From: JAJAZB01 sp964244295
Lineage (GTDB): Bacteria > Bacteroidota > Bacteroidia > Cytophagales > Spirosomataceae
Length of the DNA stretch: 64,000 nt
Assembly (NCBI GenBank): GCA_964244295.1
Contig: CAXTIG010000036.1
Coordinates: 10,098-74,097, forward strand
Direction of reading: 5' to 3'
Both the position numbers and the translations under genes were made by a program. This document shows positions 1-8,387 of the stretch, piece after piece (positions within the stretch are counted from its first letter, which is position 1; every line of letters begins with the position of its first letter). The notes beneath the pieces were generated by a model that saw only the letters and a list, made by a program, of their open reading frames with translations, was not told the DNA's origin and did not search any database.

Positions 1-2110
1 CACCCGCCGAAAGACCCCGCAGATCGAAAAGCAGCAGCTTGCCCAGCACCACCCCGAACAGCCCAATGCCCGTCAGCCGCAGGCTTTTCGCCTCGCGGCG
101 GAATCCCCACCCGATCAGGCCCAGCGAGTACACCCCCCAGGCCACGCTCCAGCCCACGTGTACAGCGCGGGAGAGTTGCCGCTCCGCCTGAGCGGGGTCG
201 GCCCACAAAAACCAGGTCAGCATTTCCTGACTGAGTGCCCACAGCACCAATCCGTGAAATGCCAGCGTGAAGACCGAACGCAGGTCGTTTTTCGGATCGG
301 TCACCGAGGGCAGCAGGCGATGAATGGACCAGCCCACTCCGGCCATAACTGCGTATCCAGCAAAACGCAAGGGCAGCAAATCCCCGTTCAGCATTGGATT
401 TTTCAGAAAAGAATTCCTCAACTCTTCCGGTAGGTTGAGGGCGGTGCTCATCAGCAAAAACCCGCTTCCCAGCACCACCGCCGCGATTCGCCAGCCCCGG
501 ACCCCACGCCGGGCAACCACCCAGGCCAGTCCTGCGATGTACAAGCTGGGAAACACCCCGGAAACCGTCAGGCGGAGCGCATTCCATCGTTCGGTGGGGG
601 GTTGGGAGGCGAAAAAGCGGGTCAGTTCGTGGTCGAGCACCGGATAACCCAGCACCAGAAGCAAACTCGCCAGCAGGTGGCCCGACGTATGGGCAAAGCC
701 CGAAGCCACCGGGAAGCGCACGAAGGCCGCGTACACCATCCCCCCCAACGCCGCCAGCACGACCAGACCCGCCAGAAGGGCGTCATTCAAAAACGCGGGG
801 ACTGTTGGTAGGACACCTTTCCAGGTCACCGTCAGGGCCAGCGCCGATAGTCCGGCCAATCCGGTGCCGAAGGTCGTGAGCAGGCCCTGATTCCGGCTTC
901 GTCCAAGCCAGTACAGCACCGCCGCACCCAGCGCCCAAAGGCTCGGAATCCAGGCGCCGTCGAACTGAACGGGCACGAACCCAATCAGAAACACCAGCGC
1001 CAGGCCCTGCGCCACGGAAAATACCAGCGTGTTGCCCAACCCACGTCGGTGCAACGTGAAAGCGACCACCGCGTGAATCAGCGCGTTACCCAACGTAAAC
1101 CCGCTGCGGTACGGCGATAGAAACGCGGCGGGCAGCACGTCGGCCCCCGGCCCGTAAAACACCAGGGCATTGAGCACTAGGGCCAGCGCCACCACGGATC
1201 GCCCGTCGGTTTGGCGGAGGAAGGGCCGGGCCAGCAGGTTGGCGTACATCATCCCAAAAATCAGCGCCCCAAACCCCAACACGGTGGCCCGGTAGCCGGT
1301 CCGGTTGAGGCCGGTGAAGTAGAAAACCAGAAAAATCACCCAGGTCACCACGAAGGCCGCGCCGTTGAGCCAATGCCAGTCGCGGCGAAAACTCAGGTAC
1401 AGCACCCCGGCGTTGATCACGCTCAGGTACGAAAACAAGCCCCAGGCGGCCCCGTTACCGCCCAAAAGCAAGGGTACCGCGTAGGCTCCCACCAACCCGA
1501 AGAGTGCGATCCATTCAACGTTGTAGCGGGTCGCCTGCCAGACGGTCGCCCCGGTGAGCGCCACCATCAGCCCAAACGTGATCGGCAGCGGCAGCAGGTG
1601 GTAGAACTGAAACGCGGTGTAGGTGCTGAAGTAGGCCGTAGCCAGTCCGCCGCTGAGCAGCACGGTGCTGTACGCCGGGTAGGTTTTCCGGAGCCACGCG
1701 GCCAGCCCCACCAGTCCCGCCCCGGCCCCCCAGCCCAGGGCGATGCGTCCCCAGGGGCCAATCAAGTCGTTGTCGAAGGCGAATTTTACGAAAATCGCCA
1801 GGCCGATGACCAGCGCAGCGATGCCGATTTTGCTCAGCACGTTGCCGCCGATGAAGGCTTCGGTATCTTTTTTCGGGAACGGGGTCGCCACGGAAACCGG
1901 CTTTACCGGCACGGCGGGCGGTGTGGGTAGCACTGGCGCGGGTTTGGGCAGGACTGGAACAACCACCGGCTCGGTTTCACCACCCGGATCGACTCGCAGC
2001 CGGGCTAATTCGCCGCGCAGGGTCAACATGGTGTGTTGTTGGGCGGCCAACTGGGCAGCGAGGCGTTCGAGTTCGGCTTCGAGGCGTTGAATCGCGGGGG
2101 AATCGGGCAT
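1..2110 (-). CDS. DUF2339 family polytopic membrane protein (C-terminus beyond window)
   Basis: An open frame of 703 codons runs from an ATG at 2110 off the left edge, so the C-terminus is missing. Residues 1-45 are an amphipathic, coiled-coil-like helix (QRLEAELERLAAQLAAQQ) and residues 46-80 a proline/valine-rich linker. From about residue 85 the protein is a long series of hydrophobic helices, beginning GGNVLSKIGIAALVIGLAIF. This coiled coil, linker and many-helix layout is that of the DUF2339 inner-membrane family, whose function is unknown. It lies downstream of metK in the same direction, but a strong terminator separates them, so it is probably its own unit. Family call is confident; role unknown. 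Confidence 0.8.
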   Translation of the reverse strand, partial: MPDSPAIQRLEAELERLAAQLAAQQHTMLTLRGELARLRVDPGGETEPVVVPVLPKPAPVLPTPPAVPVKPVSVATPFPKKDTEAFIGGNVLSKIGIAALVIGLAIFVKFAFDNDLIGPWGRIALGWGAGAGLVGLAAWLRKTYPAYSTVLLSGGLATAYFSTYTAFQFYHLLPLPITFGLMVALTGATVWQATRYNVEWIALFGLVGAYAVPLLLGGNGAAWGLFSYLSVINAGVLYLSFRRDWHWLNGAAFVVTWVIFLVFYFTGLNRTGYRATVLGFGALIFGMMYANLLARPFLRQTDGRSVVALALVLNALVFYGPGADVLPAAFLSPYRSGFTLGNALIHAVVAFTLHRRGLGNTLVFSVAQGLALVFLIGFVPVQFDGAWIPSLWALGAAVLYWLGRSRNQGLLTTFGTGLAGLSALALTVTWKGVLPTVPAFLNDALLAGLVVLAALGGMVYAAFVRFPVASGFAHTSGHLLASLLLVLGYPVLDHELTRFFASQPPTERWNALRLTVSGVFPSLYIAGLAWVVARRGVRGWRIAAVVLGSGFLLMSTALNLPEELRNSFLKNPMLNGDLLPLRFAGYAVMAGVGWSIHRLLPSVTDPKNDLRSVFTLAFHGLVLWALSQEMLTWFLWADPAQAERQLSRAVHVGWSVAWGVYSLGLIGWGFRREAKSLRLTGIGLFGVVLGKLLLFDLRGLSAG

Positions 2111-2167
2111 GAACGGATGATAAAAACGGATAGGAGCCGGTAAACTACGAAGCGTTATTAAAACAAA

Positions 2168-2199
2168 AAATCTCCCCGGCGGGGGTGCCGGGGAGATTT
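2168..2199 (-). terminator. Rho-independent terminator of metK
   Basis: A perfect 13-bp stem (2168-2180 with 2187-2199; core TCTCCCCGGC) closes a 6-nt loop. On the minus strand it is followed by a T-rich run. It lies just beyond the metK stop and before the DUF2339 start. Confidence 0.85.
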
Positions 2200-2224
2200 T
2201 GATTCGTCAGGCTGATTGCCAGGA

Positions 2225-3478
2225 TTATAATCCAAACGCCGCCTTCACCGGCTCGACGAAATCGAGTTTTTCCCAGGTAAACAACTCCACCTCGGTTTCC
2301 ACGACCTGCCCGTCGGGCGAGCGGAAGGTTTTCTTGACCACCGCATTGTCGCGGCCCATGTGGCCGTAGGCAGCGGTTTCGGCATAAATCGGGTTGCGGA
2401 GTTTCAGGCGTTGCTCGATAAAATACGGCCTCATGTCGAACACCTCACCGACTTTCAAAGCAATTTCCCCGTCGCTCAAATCCACCTTTGCCGTGCCGTA
2501 GGTATTGACGTACAGGCCGCAAGGCTCGGCCACCCCGATGGCGTAGGAAACCTGCACGAGCACCTCGTCGCAGAGACCCGCCGCCACCAGGTTTTTGGCA
2601 ATGTGCCGCGTGGCGTAAGCCGCCGAGCGATCCACTTTCGAGGGGTCTTTGCCCGAAAAAGCGCCGCCGCCGTGCGCGCCCTTGCCGCCGTAGGTGTCCA
2701 CGATGATTTTACGGCCCGTCAGGCCCGTGTCGCCGTGCGGCCCGCCGATCACGAATTTGCCCGTGGGGTTGATGTGATAAGTGATTTCACCGTCGAACAG
2801 CGGGTGCAGTTCCGGCTTCAGTTTCGCCTTCACGCGGGGGATGACGTAGTTGACGATGTCCTGCTTGATGGTCGTCAGCATCTCGTAGTCGTCGGCAAAG
2901 TCGTCGTGCTGGGTCGAAACCACGATGGTGTCGATTCGGGTGGGCCGGTTGGTGTCGTCGTATTCGATGGTTACCTGGCTTTTGGCGTCGGGGCGGAGGT
3001 ACTTGAGCACGTCGGCCTCGCGGCGAACGGCGGCGAGTTCCTGCAAAATTTTATGGGCCAAATCGAGCGCTAGCGGCATGTAGTTGTCGGTTTCGCGGGT
3101 GGCGTAGCCGAACATCATCCCCTGGTCGCCCGCGCCCTGCTCTTCGGGATTCTGACGCTCGACGCCCTGGTTGATGTCGCCCGACTGTTCGTGAATGGCC
3201 GAGAGAATCCCGCAGGAATTGGCCTCGAACATGTATTCCGACTTGGTGTAGCCGATTTTACGAATCACCTCGCGGGCAATGCTCTGCACGTCGAGGTAGG
3301 TTTTCGATTTCACTTCGCCGGCCAGAATCACCTGTCCGGTGGTCACGAGGGTCTCGCAGGCGACTTTCGAGCTGGGGTCAAAGGCCAGGAAATGATCGAT
3401 CAACGCGTCGGAAATCTGGTCGGCAATTTTGTCAGGGTGACCTTCAGAAACGGACTCGGACGTGAACAGGTAGGGCAT
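2225..3478 (-). CDS. metK: S-adenosylmethionine synthetase
   Basis: Methionine adenosyltransferase makes S-adenosylmethionine from methionine and ATP in the cytosol. The 417-residue protein has the full family signature: GHPDKIADQISDA (13-25), the nucleotide/methionine motif GAGDQGMMFGYA (115-126) and the glycine-rich GGAFSGKDPSKVDRSAAY (271-288). The ATG at 3478 gives the standard N-terminus (FTSESVSEGHPDK). A minus-strand TACTTTTG -7 box lies about 170 nt upstream, and a 44-bp-arm palindrome sits between that box and the start, in what would be the 5' leader. A terminator follows the gene, so it is probably monocistronic. Confidence 0.98.
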   Translation of the reverse strand: MPYLFTSESVSEGHPDKIADQISDALIDHFLAFDPSSKVACETLVTTGQVILAGEVKSKTYLDVQSIAREVIRKIGYTKSEYMFEANSCGILSAIHEQSGDINQGVERQNPEEQGAGDQGMMFGYATRETDNYMPLALDLAHKILQELAAVRREADVLKYLRPDAKSQVTIEYDDTNRPTRIDTIVVSTQHDDFADDYEMLTTIKQDIVNYVIPRVKAKLKPELHPLFDGEITYHINPTGKFVIGGPHGDTGLTGRKIIVDTYGGKGAHGGGAFSGKDPSKVDRSAAYATRHIAKNLVAAGLCDEVLVQVSYAIGVAEPCGLYVNTYGTAKVDLSDGEIALKVGEVFDMRPYFIEQRLKLRNPIYAETAAYGHMGRDNAVVKKTFRSPDGQVVETEVELFTWEKLDFVEPVKAAFGL

Positions 3479-3519
3479 GAAGAGGATAGTCGTTAGTGGG
3501 AAGTCGTCAGTCGTTAGTC

Positions 3520-3630
3520 GTCGTAGGGGCGGTGCCGGGCGGCGTTCCGCTTGCCTCCGCCCTACCGTCTCAGAGGTTGACCGCTGAGGGCGGAGGCAAG
3601 CGGAACGCCGCCCGGCACCGCCCCTACGAC
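3520..3630. repeat. Long GC-rich palindrome, 44-bp perfect arms
   Basis: Arms 3520-3563 and 3587-3630 are perfect reverse complements around a 23-nt loop. The arm begins GTCGTAGGGGCGGTGCCGGG. It lies between the metK start and the metK promoter, so it would fold in the metK leader RNA. The preceding bases (3490-3520) are short degenerate words such as GTCGTTAGT and GTCGTCAGT. Confidence 0.9.
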
Positions 3631-3644
3631 CGACTGATTTTCGG

Positions 3645-3652
3645 CAAAAGTA
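3645..3652 (-). promoter_or_regulatory. Candidate metK -7 promoter element (TACTTTTG)
   Basis: On the minus strand this reads TACTTTTG, matching the Bacteroidota -7 consensus TAnnTTTG. A TTG lies about 17 nt upstream. It is the only good match in the metK upstream region. Confidence 0.5.
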
Positions 3653-3686
3653 AGACGATTTCCAGGCAATCGAAAGCCGGGGCCAA

Positions 3687-4904
3687 TCAGCGTAGGATTT
3701 TTCGCAGCAGCACGTCGATCGCGGCGCGGGTAAACGGTACTTTGGGCGCGGCCCAGATCACGCGCAGGTCTTCGGCCAGGGTGGCCTCTTCGTCCAAAAA
3801 CCGAAACACGTCGGCGGGGCGGTTGCGCTGGTAGAGTTGGGTGAACACGGCGGCGGGCGGGTGGCGCTTTTTCAGGAAAACGTTCAGAAAGATGGCGTCG
3901 AAAAACCGGTACCGGGCCGGAATGGGTTGCCGGGTCGTGCCGGGCGCGAAGGGTTGCCCGTGCCGGGCCAGGTTGTCAGCCAGGGTTTGCAGGCGCCGCT
4001 GGGTGCGGGCGAAGGTGTAGCCCGTCGAGGGCCGGGTGCTGCCGCCCGCCGTGCCGATGCGCACCACGCGGGGGCCGGGGCGTTCGGTGGTCGGCTCGTC
4101 GCTCATCGGGATAATGCCGAATTCTTCCTCCAAAATTTGAAAATTGTTGACCTTCAAAAAATCGCGGAGGTACGCCTTCAATTCCGCGTCGTAGGTTTCG
4201 GGCGGGAGCAGGGCGGGCGTGAAAAGCGTGAACTCGACCAGCGCCTCGGTTTCGGAAAACGGCAGCACGTACATAAACCGGCATTCGTCGTGCTGGTCGA
4301 TGCGGAAGTCCATCATCGTCGGCTCCGAAGGGTCGAAGGCGGGCGCGGGGGTTTTGACGACCCAACCTTTGAAGTGCTGAAGCAGGGTTTGGTGGTTGGA
4401 GGGTTTGAGGGTTTGACGGTTTGACGTAAAATCGCCGTTGAAGGGTTTCATCGCCTCCAGCCGGAAGGTGCTGTCGAAAACCCAGTCGGCGCTAAAGGTG
4501 CCCGCTTCGGTGGTGACGACGGCTCGGTCGTCGCTGCTTTCAATCCCTAAAATCGGGCTGTACAAAAATTCGATGGCTGGGTTTTTCGCCAAATCGGCCC
4601 GCACAAATTCGTAGAAATCGATGCCCCGCAGGAGTTTGTAGCGGTAGCCACCGAGGTCGAGTTGTTGCGAAAAATCACTCCCACGGGGACCGTGAAACCA
4701 GACCGTATCCCAGGTCCGGTACACAATGGCCTCGAACGGCCCCGTGCCGCGTTGCCAAAAGGCCCAGGTTCGGTCGTTTTTCGTCTTCGCTTCGCGGTCG
4801 ATGATCAGAATTTTTTTCTCTCGAAACGAAGTCTGGTTCAGGTGATACGCCAGGCTCAGTCCGGCCATGCCGCCGCCCGCCAGGATGAGGTCGTAGTGTT
4901 TCAT
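3687..4904 (-). CDS. crtY: Lycopene cyclase (flavoprotein CrtY type)
   Basis: It probably cyclises lycopene to beta-carotene at the membrane. The N-terminal dinucleotide-binding motif is LAGGGMAGLSLAYHL (8-22); later family features are LLQHFKGW, MDFRI and TAGGSTRPSTGYTF. The chosen ATG at 4904 overlaps the upstream gene's TGA (ATGA), giving 405 residues. A further upstream start would add an unconserved stretch that overlaps that gene. Oddity: residues about 160-174 (TSNRQTLKPSNHQTL) are encoded by a run of GGTTTG-type words like the intergenic repeats here and look like an in-frame insertion. No other carotenoid genes are in the window. Confidence 0.85.
   Translation of the reverse strand: MKHYDLILAGGGMAGLSLAYHLNQTSFREKKILIIDREAKTKNDRTWAFWQRGTGPFEAIVYRTWDTVWFHGPRGSDFSQQLDLGGYRYKLLRGIDFYEFVRADLAKNPAIEFLYSPILGIESSDDRAVVTTEAGTFSADWVFDSTFRLEAMKPFNGDFTSNRQTLKPSNHQTLLQHFKGWVVKTPAPAFDPSEPTMMDFRIDQHDECRFMYVLPFSETEALVEFTLFTPALLPPETYDAELKAYLRDFLKVNNFQILEEEFGIIPMSDEPTTERPGPRVVRIGTAGGSTRPSTGYTFARTQRRLQTLADNLARHGQPFAPGTTRQPIPARYRFFDAIFLNVFLKKRHPPAAVFTQLYQRNRPADVFRFLDEEATLAEDLRVIWAAPKVPFTRAAIDVLLRKILR
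4385..4426 (-). repeat. GGTTTG-word repeat inside crtY
   Basis: The + strand reads as repeated GGTTTG and GGTTTGA words (for example GGGTTTGAGGGTTTGACGG). The same words form the intergenic palindrome at 28009-28054. Here they are translated in frame within crtY. Confidence 0.7.
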
Positions 4905-5836
4905 CCGGCGATCCATTCCCGGAAAAGTTGGGTGGCGTAGGCGAGGTCGGCCCGGTGGGCTTGCACGCCGTTCATCGTGTTGGGTGAGGCTTTTTCGAGG
5001 CACTGCTCCAGCACGAGGTAGGGCCGCACGCCCTGACTTTTCAACGCGGCGGCCAGGCGGGCGTAGTCGATGTCGCCCGCGCCGAAGGTTTCGCCCCAGA
5101 CCCCGCCGACGGACTGGCGCAGGTGAATTTCCACCACCCGTTTGCCGTAGAGTTTCACCACGTCGAACAGCGCCACCTGCGAATTGCCCGCCCCCCGGTA
5201 CACCCAGTGGGCGTCGAGGCAGAGGCTCACGTGGGCCGGGTCGGTCGCCAGGAGCATGTGGTGAAATTCGCGGGCCGCCGCCCGGAGTTCCACGTCGTGG
5301 GTGTGGTAGGCCAGGGTCAGGCCGCGTTTTTTGAGCTCGGCACCGAGGCGGTCGAGGTTGCGGGCTTGCTCGGCCAGTTCGTCGTCCGACTTGTTTTCAG
5401 GCCCGCCCCACTTGATCGGGCTGGGGTTGGTCACGATCAGTTTCGCCCCCGCCGGGCGGGCGGCGTCGGCAATCGCCAGCACCGATGCCAGCGATTTGGC
5501 CGCTTCGTCGGCCCGGTGCAACGTGCTGTTGACGTACAGCGAGTGCATGGTCAGGCCGTGTTTGGTCAGGAGCGGGAGCAGGGTTTTTACTTCGTCGGCG
5601 TTGGTGAAACTCGGCTCGTAGGCTTTCAGGCCCGTCGAGGCAAACTCGGCCAGCGAGGCGTCGAGGTTAGCGGTCCAGGCCCGGTTTTCACGCTGGTAGA
5701 AGGTATTCCAGGTGTACTGATTGCAGCCGATGGGCAGGGCTTTGGGCGGCGCTTCCGCCAAAAGTTTTTCGGGTAAAAAAGCGGCTCCGGTGGCAGCAGC
5801 CAGGGTTGTGAGCGCGTGGCGACGGGTCGTGGTCAT
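4901..5836 (-). CDS. Secreted sugar phosphate isomerase/epimerase-like TIM-barrel protein
   Basis: A 311-residue protein of the xylose-isomerase-like TIM-barrel group. The N-terminus has paired arginines and a hydrophobic stretch (TTTRRHALTTLAAATGAAFL), suggesting Tat export. Barrel features include LPIGCNQYTWN, HSLYVNSTLH, LAYHTHDVEL, LCLDAHWVYRG and VEIHLRQSVGGVWGETFGAGDIDY; their His, Asp and Glu residues fit the usual metal site. It overlaps crtY by 4 nt (ATGA), so the two are translationally coupled, though their functions are not obviously related. Substrate unknown; a carbohydrate role fits the neighbouring GH97 gene. Confidence 0.8.
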   Translation of the reverse strand: MTTTRRHALTTLAAATGAAFLPEKLLAEAPPKALPIGCNQYTWNTFYQRENRAWTANLDASLAEFASTGLKAYEPSFTNADEVKTLLPLLTKHGLTMHSLYVNSTLHRADEAAKSLASVLAIADAARPAGAKLIVTNPSPIKWGGPENKSDDELAEQARNLDRLGAELKKRGLTLAYHTHDVELRAAAREFHHMLLATDPAHVSLCLDAHWVYRGAGNSQVALFDVVKLYGKRVVEIHLRQSVGGVWGETFGAGDIDYARLAAALKSQGVRPYLVLEQCLEKASPNTMNGVQAHRADLAYATQLFREWIAG

Positions 5837-5863
5837 GGGTAAATTTTCAGAAAAATCAGGCGT

Positions 5864-7837
5864 TTATTTTCCCCGCACCCGCATCACCCAGCCGCCCCCC
5901 GCCGCCAGGTTCAGCGTTAGCACGTCGGCGGGGCGGAGGGTTGGGGTTTGAATCGTCAGGTGGTTGGGTTGCTCGGTTACGTCGGGTGCGTCGGCGTAGG
6001 TTTGGGCGGGGTGGCTGCCTTCGGTCAGGAACGTGAGCGGGATTCGCAGCTCGCGCGCCGTGCCGTTGTTGAGCGCCCCCACGAACCAATCGCTGCCGCG
6101 CCGCCGGGCCACCACGGCGTACTCGCTCACGCGGGCGTCGAGCACGCGGGTCTCGTCCCAGGTGGTGGGCACGCGCTGCAGAAAATCAAATCCGGGCTGA
6201 CCCCGGTAGGCGTCGGGGTAGTCGCAGGCCATGCCCTGCACGTTTTCCAACACCACGTACATGGCGAGTTGGTGGGCGCGGGTGCCAATCATGAGCGGGC
6301 GGGTGTTCTGCACCCGAAACTGCCCGGTGGGCACGGCCCGGAAGCCGCCCAGGTGGTAATCGGTCGAACCGGCCAGGCCCCGCGTAAACACGATGTTGAG
6401 GTCGTGATCGGGCGTGACGCGGGTGTTCCACTTCGCGTTTTCAAAATTCAGCGTGCCTTCGCGGGTGAATTCGTTGGGGTAGCTGCGCTGCCGCCCGGTG
6501 GGTTTGTAGGCCCCGTGAAACTGGATGTGCAGGTGATGCGCGGCGGCTTTGCGCAGAATTTCCTCCTGAATATTCACCATTTCCTGGTCGTCGCGGTCCA
6601 TGAAATCCACCATCATGCCGCTCAAGCCCCAGCGTTCGTACTGGGCAAAAGCCGAGTCGAGTTTCGGATACAGCGCCGCCCAATGCACCCACACCCGGAT
6701 GCCGACGCCTTTTTGCCGACCGTAGGCGCAGATTTGGGCCATATCCAGCCCCGGCACGGCGCGGGTGGCGTCGGCGTGGGGGCCGGGCTGGAAGTTGATG
6801 CCGTCGCTCACGTACCACTCGTGGCCGCCCTGTTCGACCACCGAATGGTATTCCAGGCCCGCCTCGGCGCAGAAATCGATGTAGTATTTGTTGGTTTCAA
6901 AGTTGTTGCCGGGCGCGAAGCTGGTGTCGGGCGTGATGCCGCCGTTCCACCAGGGAAAGGTGGTTTTGCCGGGTTTGATCCACGACACGTCCGCGATTTT
7001 GCAGGGTTCGTTGAGGTTCGTCAGCAGGTTCGATTCCATCAACGCCCCGATGCGGTCGCCGATGAGCAGTACCCGCCAGGGACTACGGTGCGGCAGCGTG
7101 GCCTTGACTTTAGCCCCACTACTACTGGGCAAGGGCGAAAGCTGACTGGTCAACACGCCGTTTTTCCGGATCAGGTACATCCCGGCGAAATCGACTAGAT
7201 CCGCTTCGGTGATGGCGAGAAAAGTTTGATTCGGAAACTCGAACAGCGTGGGCATATCCATCAGCGTGTCGGATTTGACGGCGCTGAGCGGCAGGGTGCT
7301 GTACTCGCCTTCGTGCGAGGTGGTGAAATTGGGCAAAAACAGGGTTCGCACCGTCGGGTTCCCGGCCAGGCGGAACGTGCTGCGCTCGTCGGCGAGGGTG
7401 TAGCGGGTCCAGCCGGGTTGGGCGGGTAGTTCGTAGCGAAAGGCCACGCCATCATCGTAAGCCCTGAAAACCAAATCGATGCGGCGTTGGGGGCCGGTTC
7501 GTTCTTCGAGCGGCAGCCGGACTTCCCGAAAGTGGTCACGCGCTGTTTTCGCCTTGCCCACCACGAGGTCGTAGGTTTCGTCGCCAGTACGAAACTGGGG
7601 TTTGGCGAGGCTGAGGTTTGGGCCAAAGGGACCATTTTCGGCAAAATCCAGCCGCAGTTCCGAATCATTCACGAGGGGTTTACCCCGAAACGCCACCCGG
7701 TACACGGGGCCGTCGGCCCGGAGGGTTACCTCGACGGCGATGGCTCCGTTGGGTGAGGTTAGCCGGGTCGGTTTCGGCGCGGCCCATGACGCCGTCCAGG
7801 CCAGCAGGATGAAAAAAAGAGGAGTTGGTCGGCGCAT
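5864..7837 (-). CDS. Glycoside hydrolase family 97 (alpha-glucosidase/alpha-galactosidase)
   Basis: A 657-residue exported glycosidase. Residues 1-19 form a signal peptide. An N-terminal beta-sandwich (about 25-285) starts LTSPNGAIAVEVTL. The catalytic barrel contains WWNGGITPD (296-304), RVWVHWAALYPKLD (381-394), MMVDFMDRDDQEM (408-420) and FHGAYKPTGRQRSYPN (440-455), followed by a beta-rich C-terminus. GH97 is typical of Bacteroidota. The Asp in VDFMDRDD (about 411) suggests the retaining subgroup, often alpha-galactosidase, rather than the inverting SusB type, but this is inference. It lies 27 nt upstream of the isomerase-like gene in the same direction and may be cotranscribed with it. 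Confidence 0.9.
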   Translation of the reverse strand: MRRPTPLFFILLAWTASWAAPKPTRLTSPNGAIAVEVTLRADGPVYRVAFRGKPLVNDSELRLDFAENGPFGPNLSLAKPQFRTGDETYDLVVGKAKTARDHFREVRLPLEERTGPQRRIDLVFRAYDDGVAFRYELPAQPGWTRYTLADERSTFRLAGNPTVRTLFLPNFTTSHEGEYSTLPLSAVKSDTLMDMPTLFEFPNQTFLAITEADLVDFAGMYLIRKNGVLTSQLSPLPSSSGAKVKATLPHRSPWRVLLIGDRIGALMESNLLTNLNEPCKIADVSWIKPGKTTFPWWNGGITPDTSFAPGNNFETNKYYIDFCAEAGLEYHSVVEQGGHEWYVSDGINFQPGPHADATRAVPGLDMAQICAYGRQKGVGIRVWVHWAALYPKLDSAFAQYERWGLSGMMVDFMDRDDQEMVNIQEEILRKAAAHHLHIQFHGAYKPTGRQRSYPNEFTREGTLNFENAKWNTRVTPDHDLNIVFTRGLAGSTDYHLGGFRAVPTGQFRVQNTRPLMIGTRAHQLAMYVVLENVQGMACDYPDAYRGQPGFDFLQRVPTTWDETRVLDARVSEYAVVARRRGSDWFVGALNNGTARELRIPLTFLTEGSHPAQTYADAPDVTEQPNHLTIQTPTLRPADVLTLNLAAGGGWVMRVRGK

Positions 7838-7901
7838 GATCAGGGGTGGAGAACGGGCCTGGAATCAGGTGCCGTTTCGTTCGTTAGACCCGGTGGTAAA
7901 C

Positions 7902-8141
7902 CTACCGCAAAGCCGCGAACATTCCAGCGGGGAAGCCCCCGACTTGGGTCGTTTGCTCAAATTTTAGGGATTCCGAGTTGCTGGCAGATTTCCGGCACAG
8001 GTTGTTGTCAATTTCGCGATGCCGCTCCACGGCCGTGATTCGATCGTTGGCCGGATTCAGATAGATGGTGTGGTTGGCTCCTTCGCGCAGAAACCGGCAT
8101 CCGTGTTTTTCAAGATGCCGAAGCAAGTCGCTGCGCTTCAT
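7902..8141 (-). pseudogene. hicA: HicA-like mRNA interferase toxin, C-terminus frameshifted
   Basis: The start (MKRSDLLRHLEKHGCRFLREG, then NHTIYLN with the catalytic-type His) is a HicA toxin, a small dsRBD-fold RNase. After RHREIDNNLCRK the frame changes. Adding one A to the AAA run (TTT at 7989-7991 on the + strand) restores KICQQLGIPKI followed by a stop at 7957, the usual HicA ending. As written, the frame runs on for 29 unrelated residues to 7902. It overlaps hicB upstream by 32 nt, a normal hicBA arrangement. It may be an inactivated toxin or a one-base sequencing error. Confidence 0.8.
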
Positions 8142-8361
8142 TGGTAAAAATCAGGGGTTCGAGGCTGAAGGCAGCGCCCGACGATTCGTACTCTTCGAGG
8201 GTCAATTCGCGTTGGGTGTCGAGCAAGAGTTGTAACGCTTCGGACAGGCTAACTTTTACTTCGTCGATGGTATGGCCCTGGGCGAGTGCCGCCGGAAATT
8301 CGGCAACCTGGCCCACCCACCAGCCGTCGTCGCCTTTTTCGATGATTGCAGTCAGTTTCAT
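8110..8361 (-). CDS. hicB: HicB-like antitoxin
   Basis: An 83-residue protein with the HicB partial RNase H fold: MKLTAIIEKGDDGWWVGQVA, then EFPAALAQGHTIDEVKVSLSE, then a leucine-rich helix (ALQLLLD). It should bind and neutralise HicA. The ATG at 8361 gives the canonical HicB start; the same frame extends further upstream, but that stretch is antisense to lipA and is not plausible protein. It overlaps hicA (antitoxin first) by 32 nt. No C-terminal DNA-binding domain is visible, so any autoregulation is unclear. Confidence 0.8.
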   Translation of the reverse strand: MKLTAIIEKGDDGWWVGQVAEFPAALAQGHTIDEVKVSLSEALQLLLDTQRELTLEEYESSGAAFSLEPLIFTNEAQRLASAS

Positions 8362-8387
8362 ACCCCAAGTTGATGAATTTCCTGGCT

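Noticed and set aside
1211..1930. 239-codon + strand ORF
   Set aside because: Antisense to the DUF2339 gene, which has clear membrane helices.
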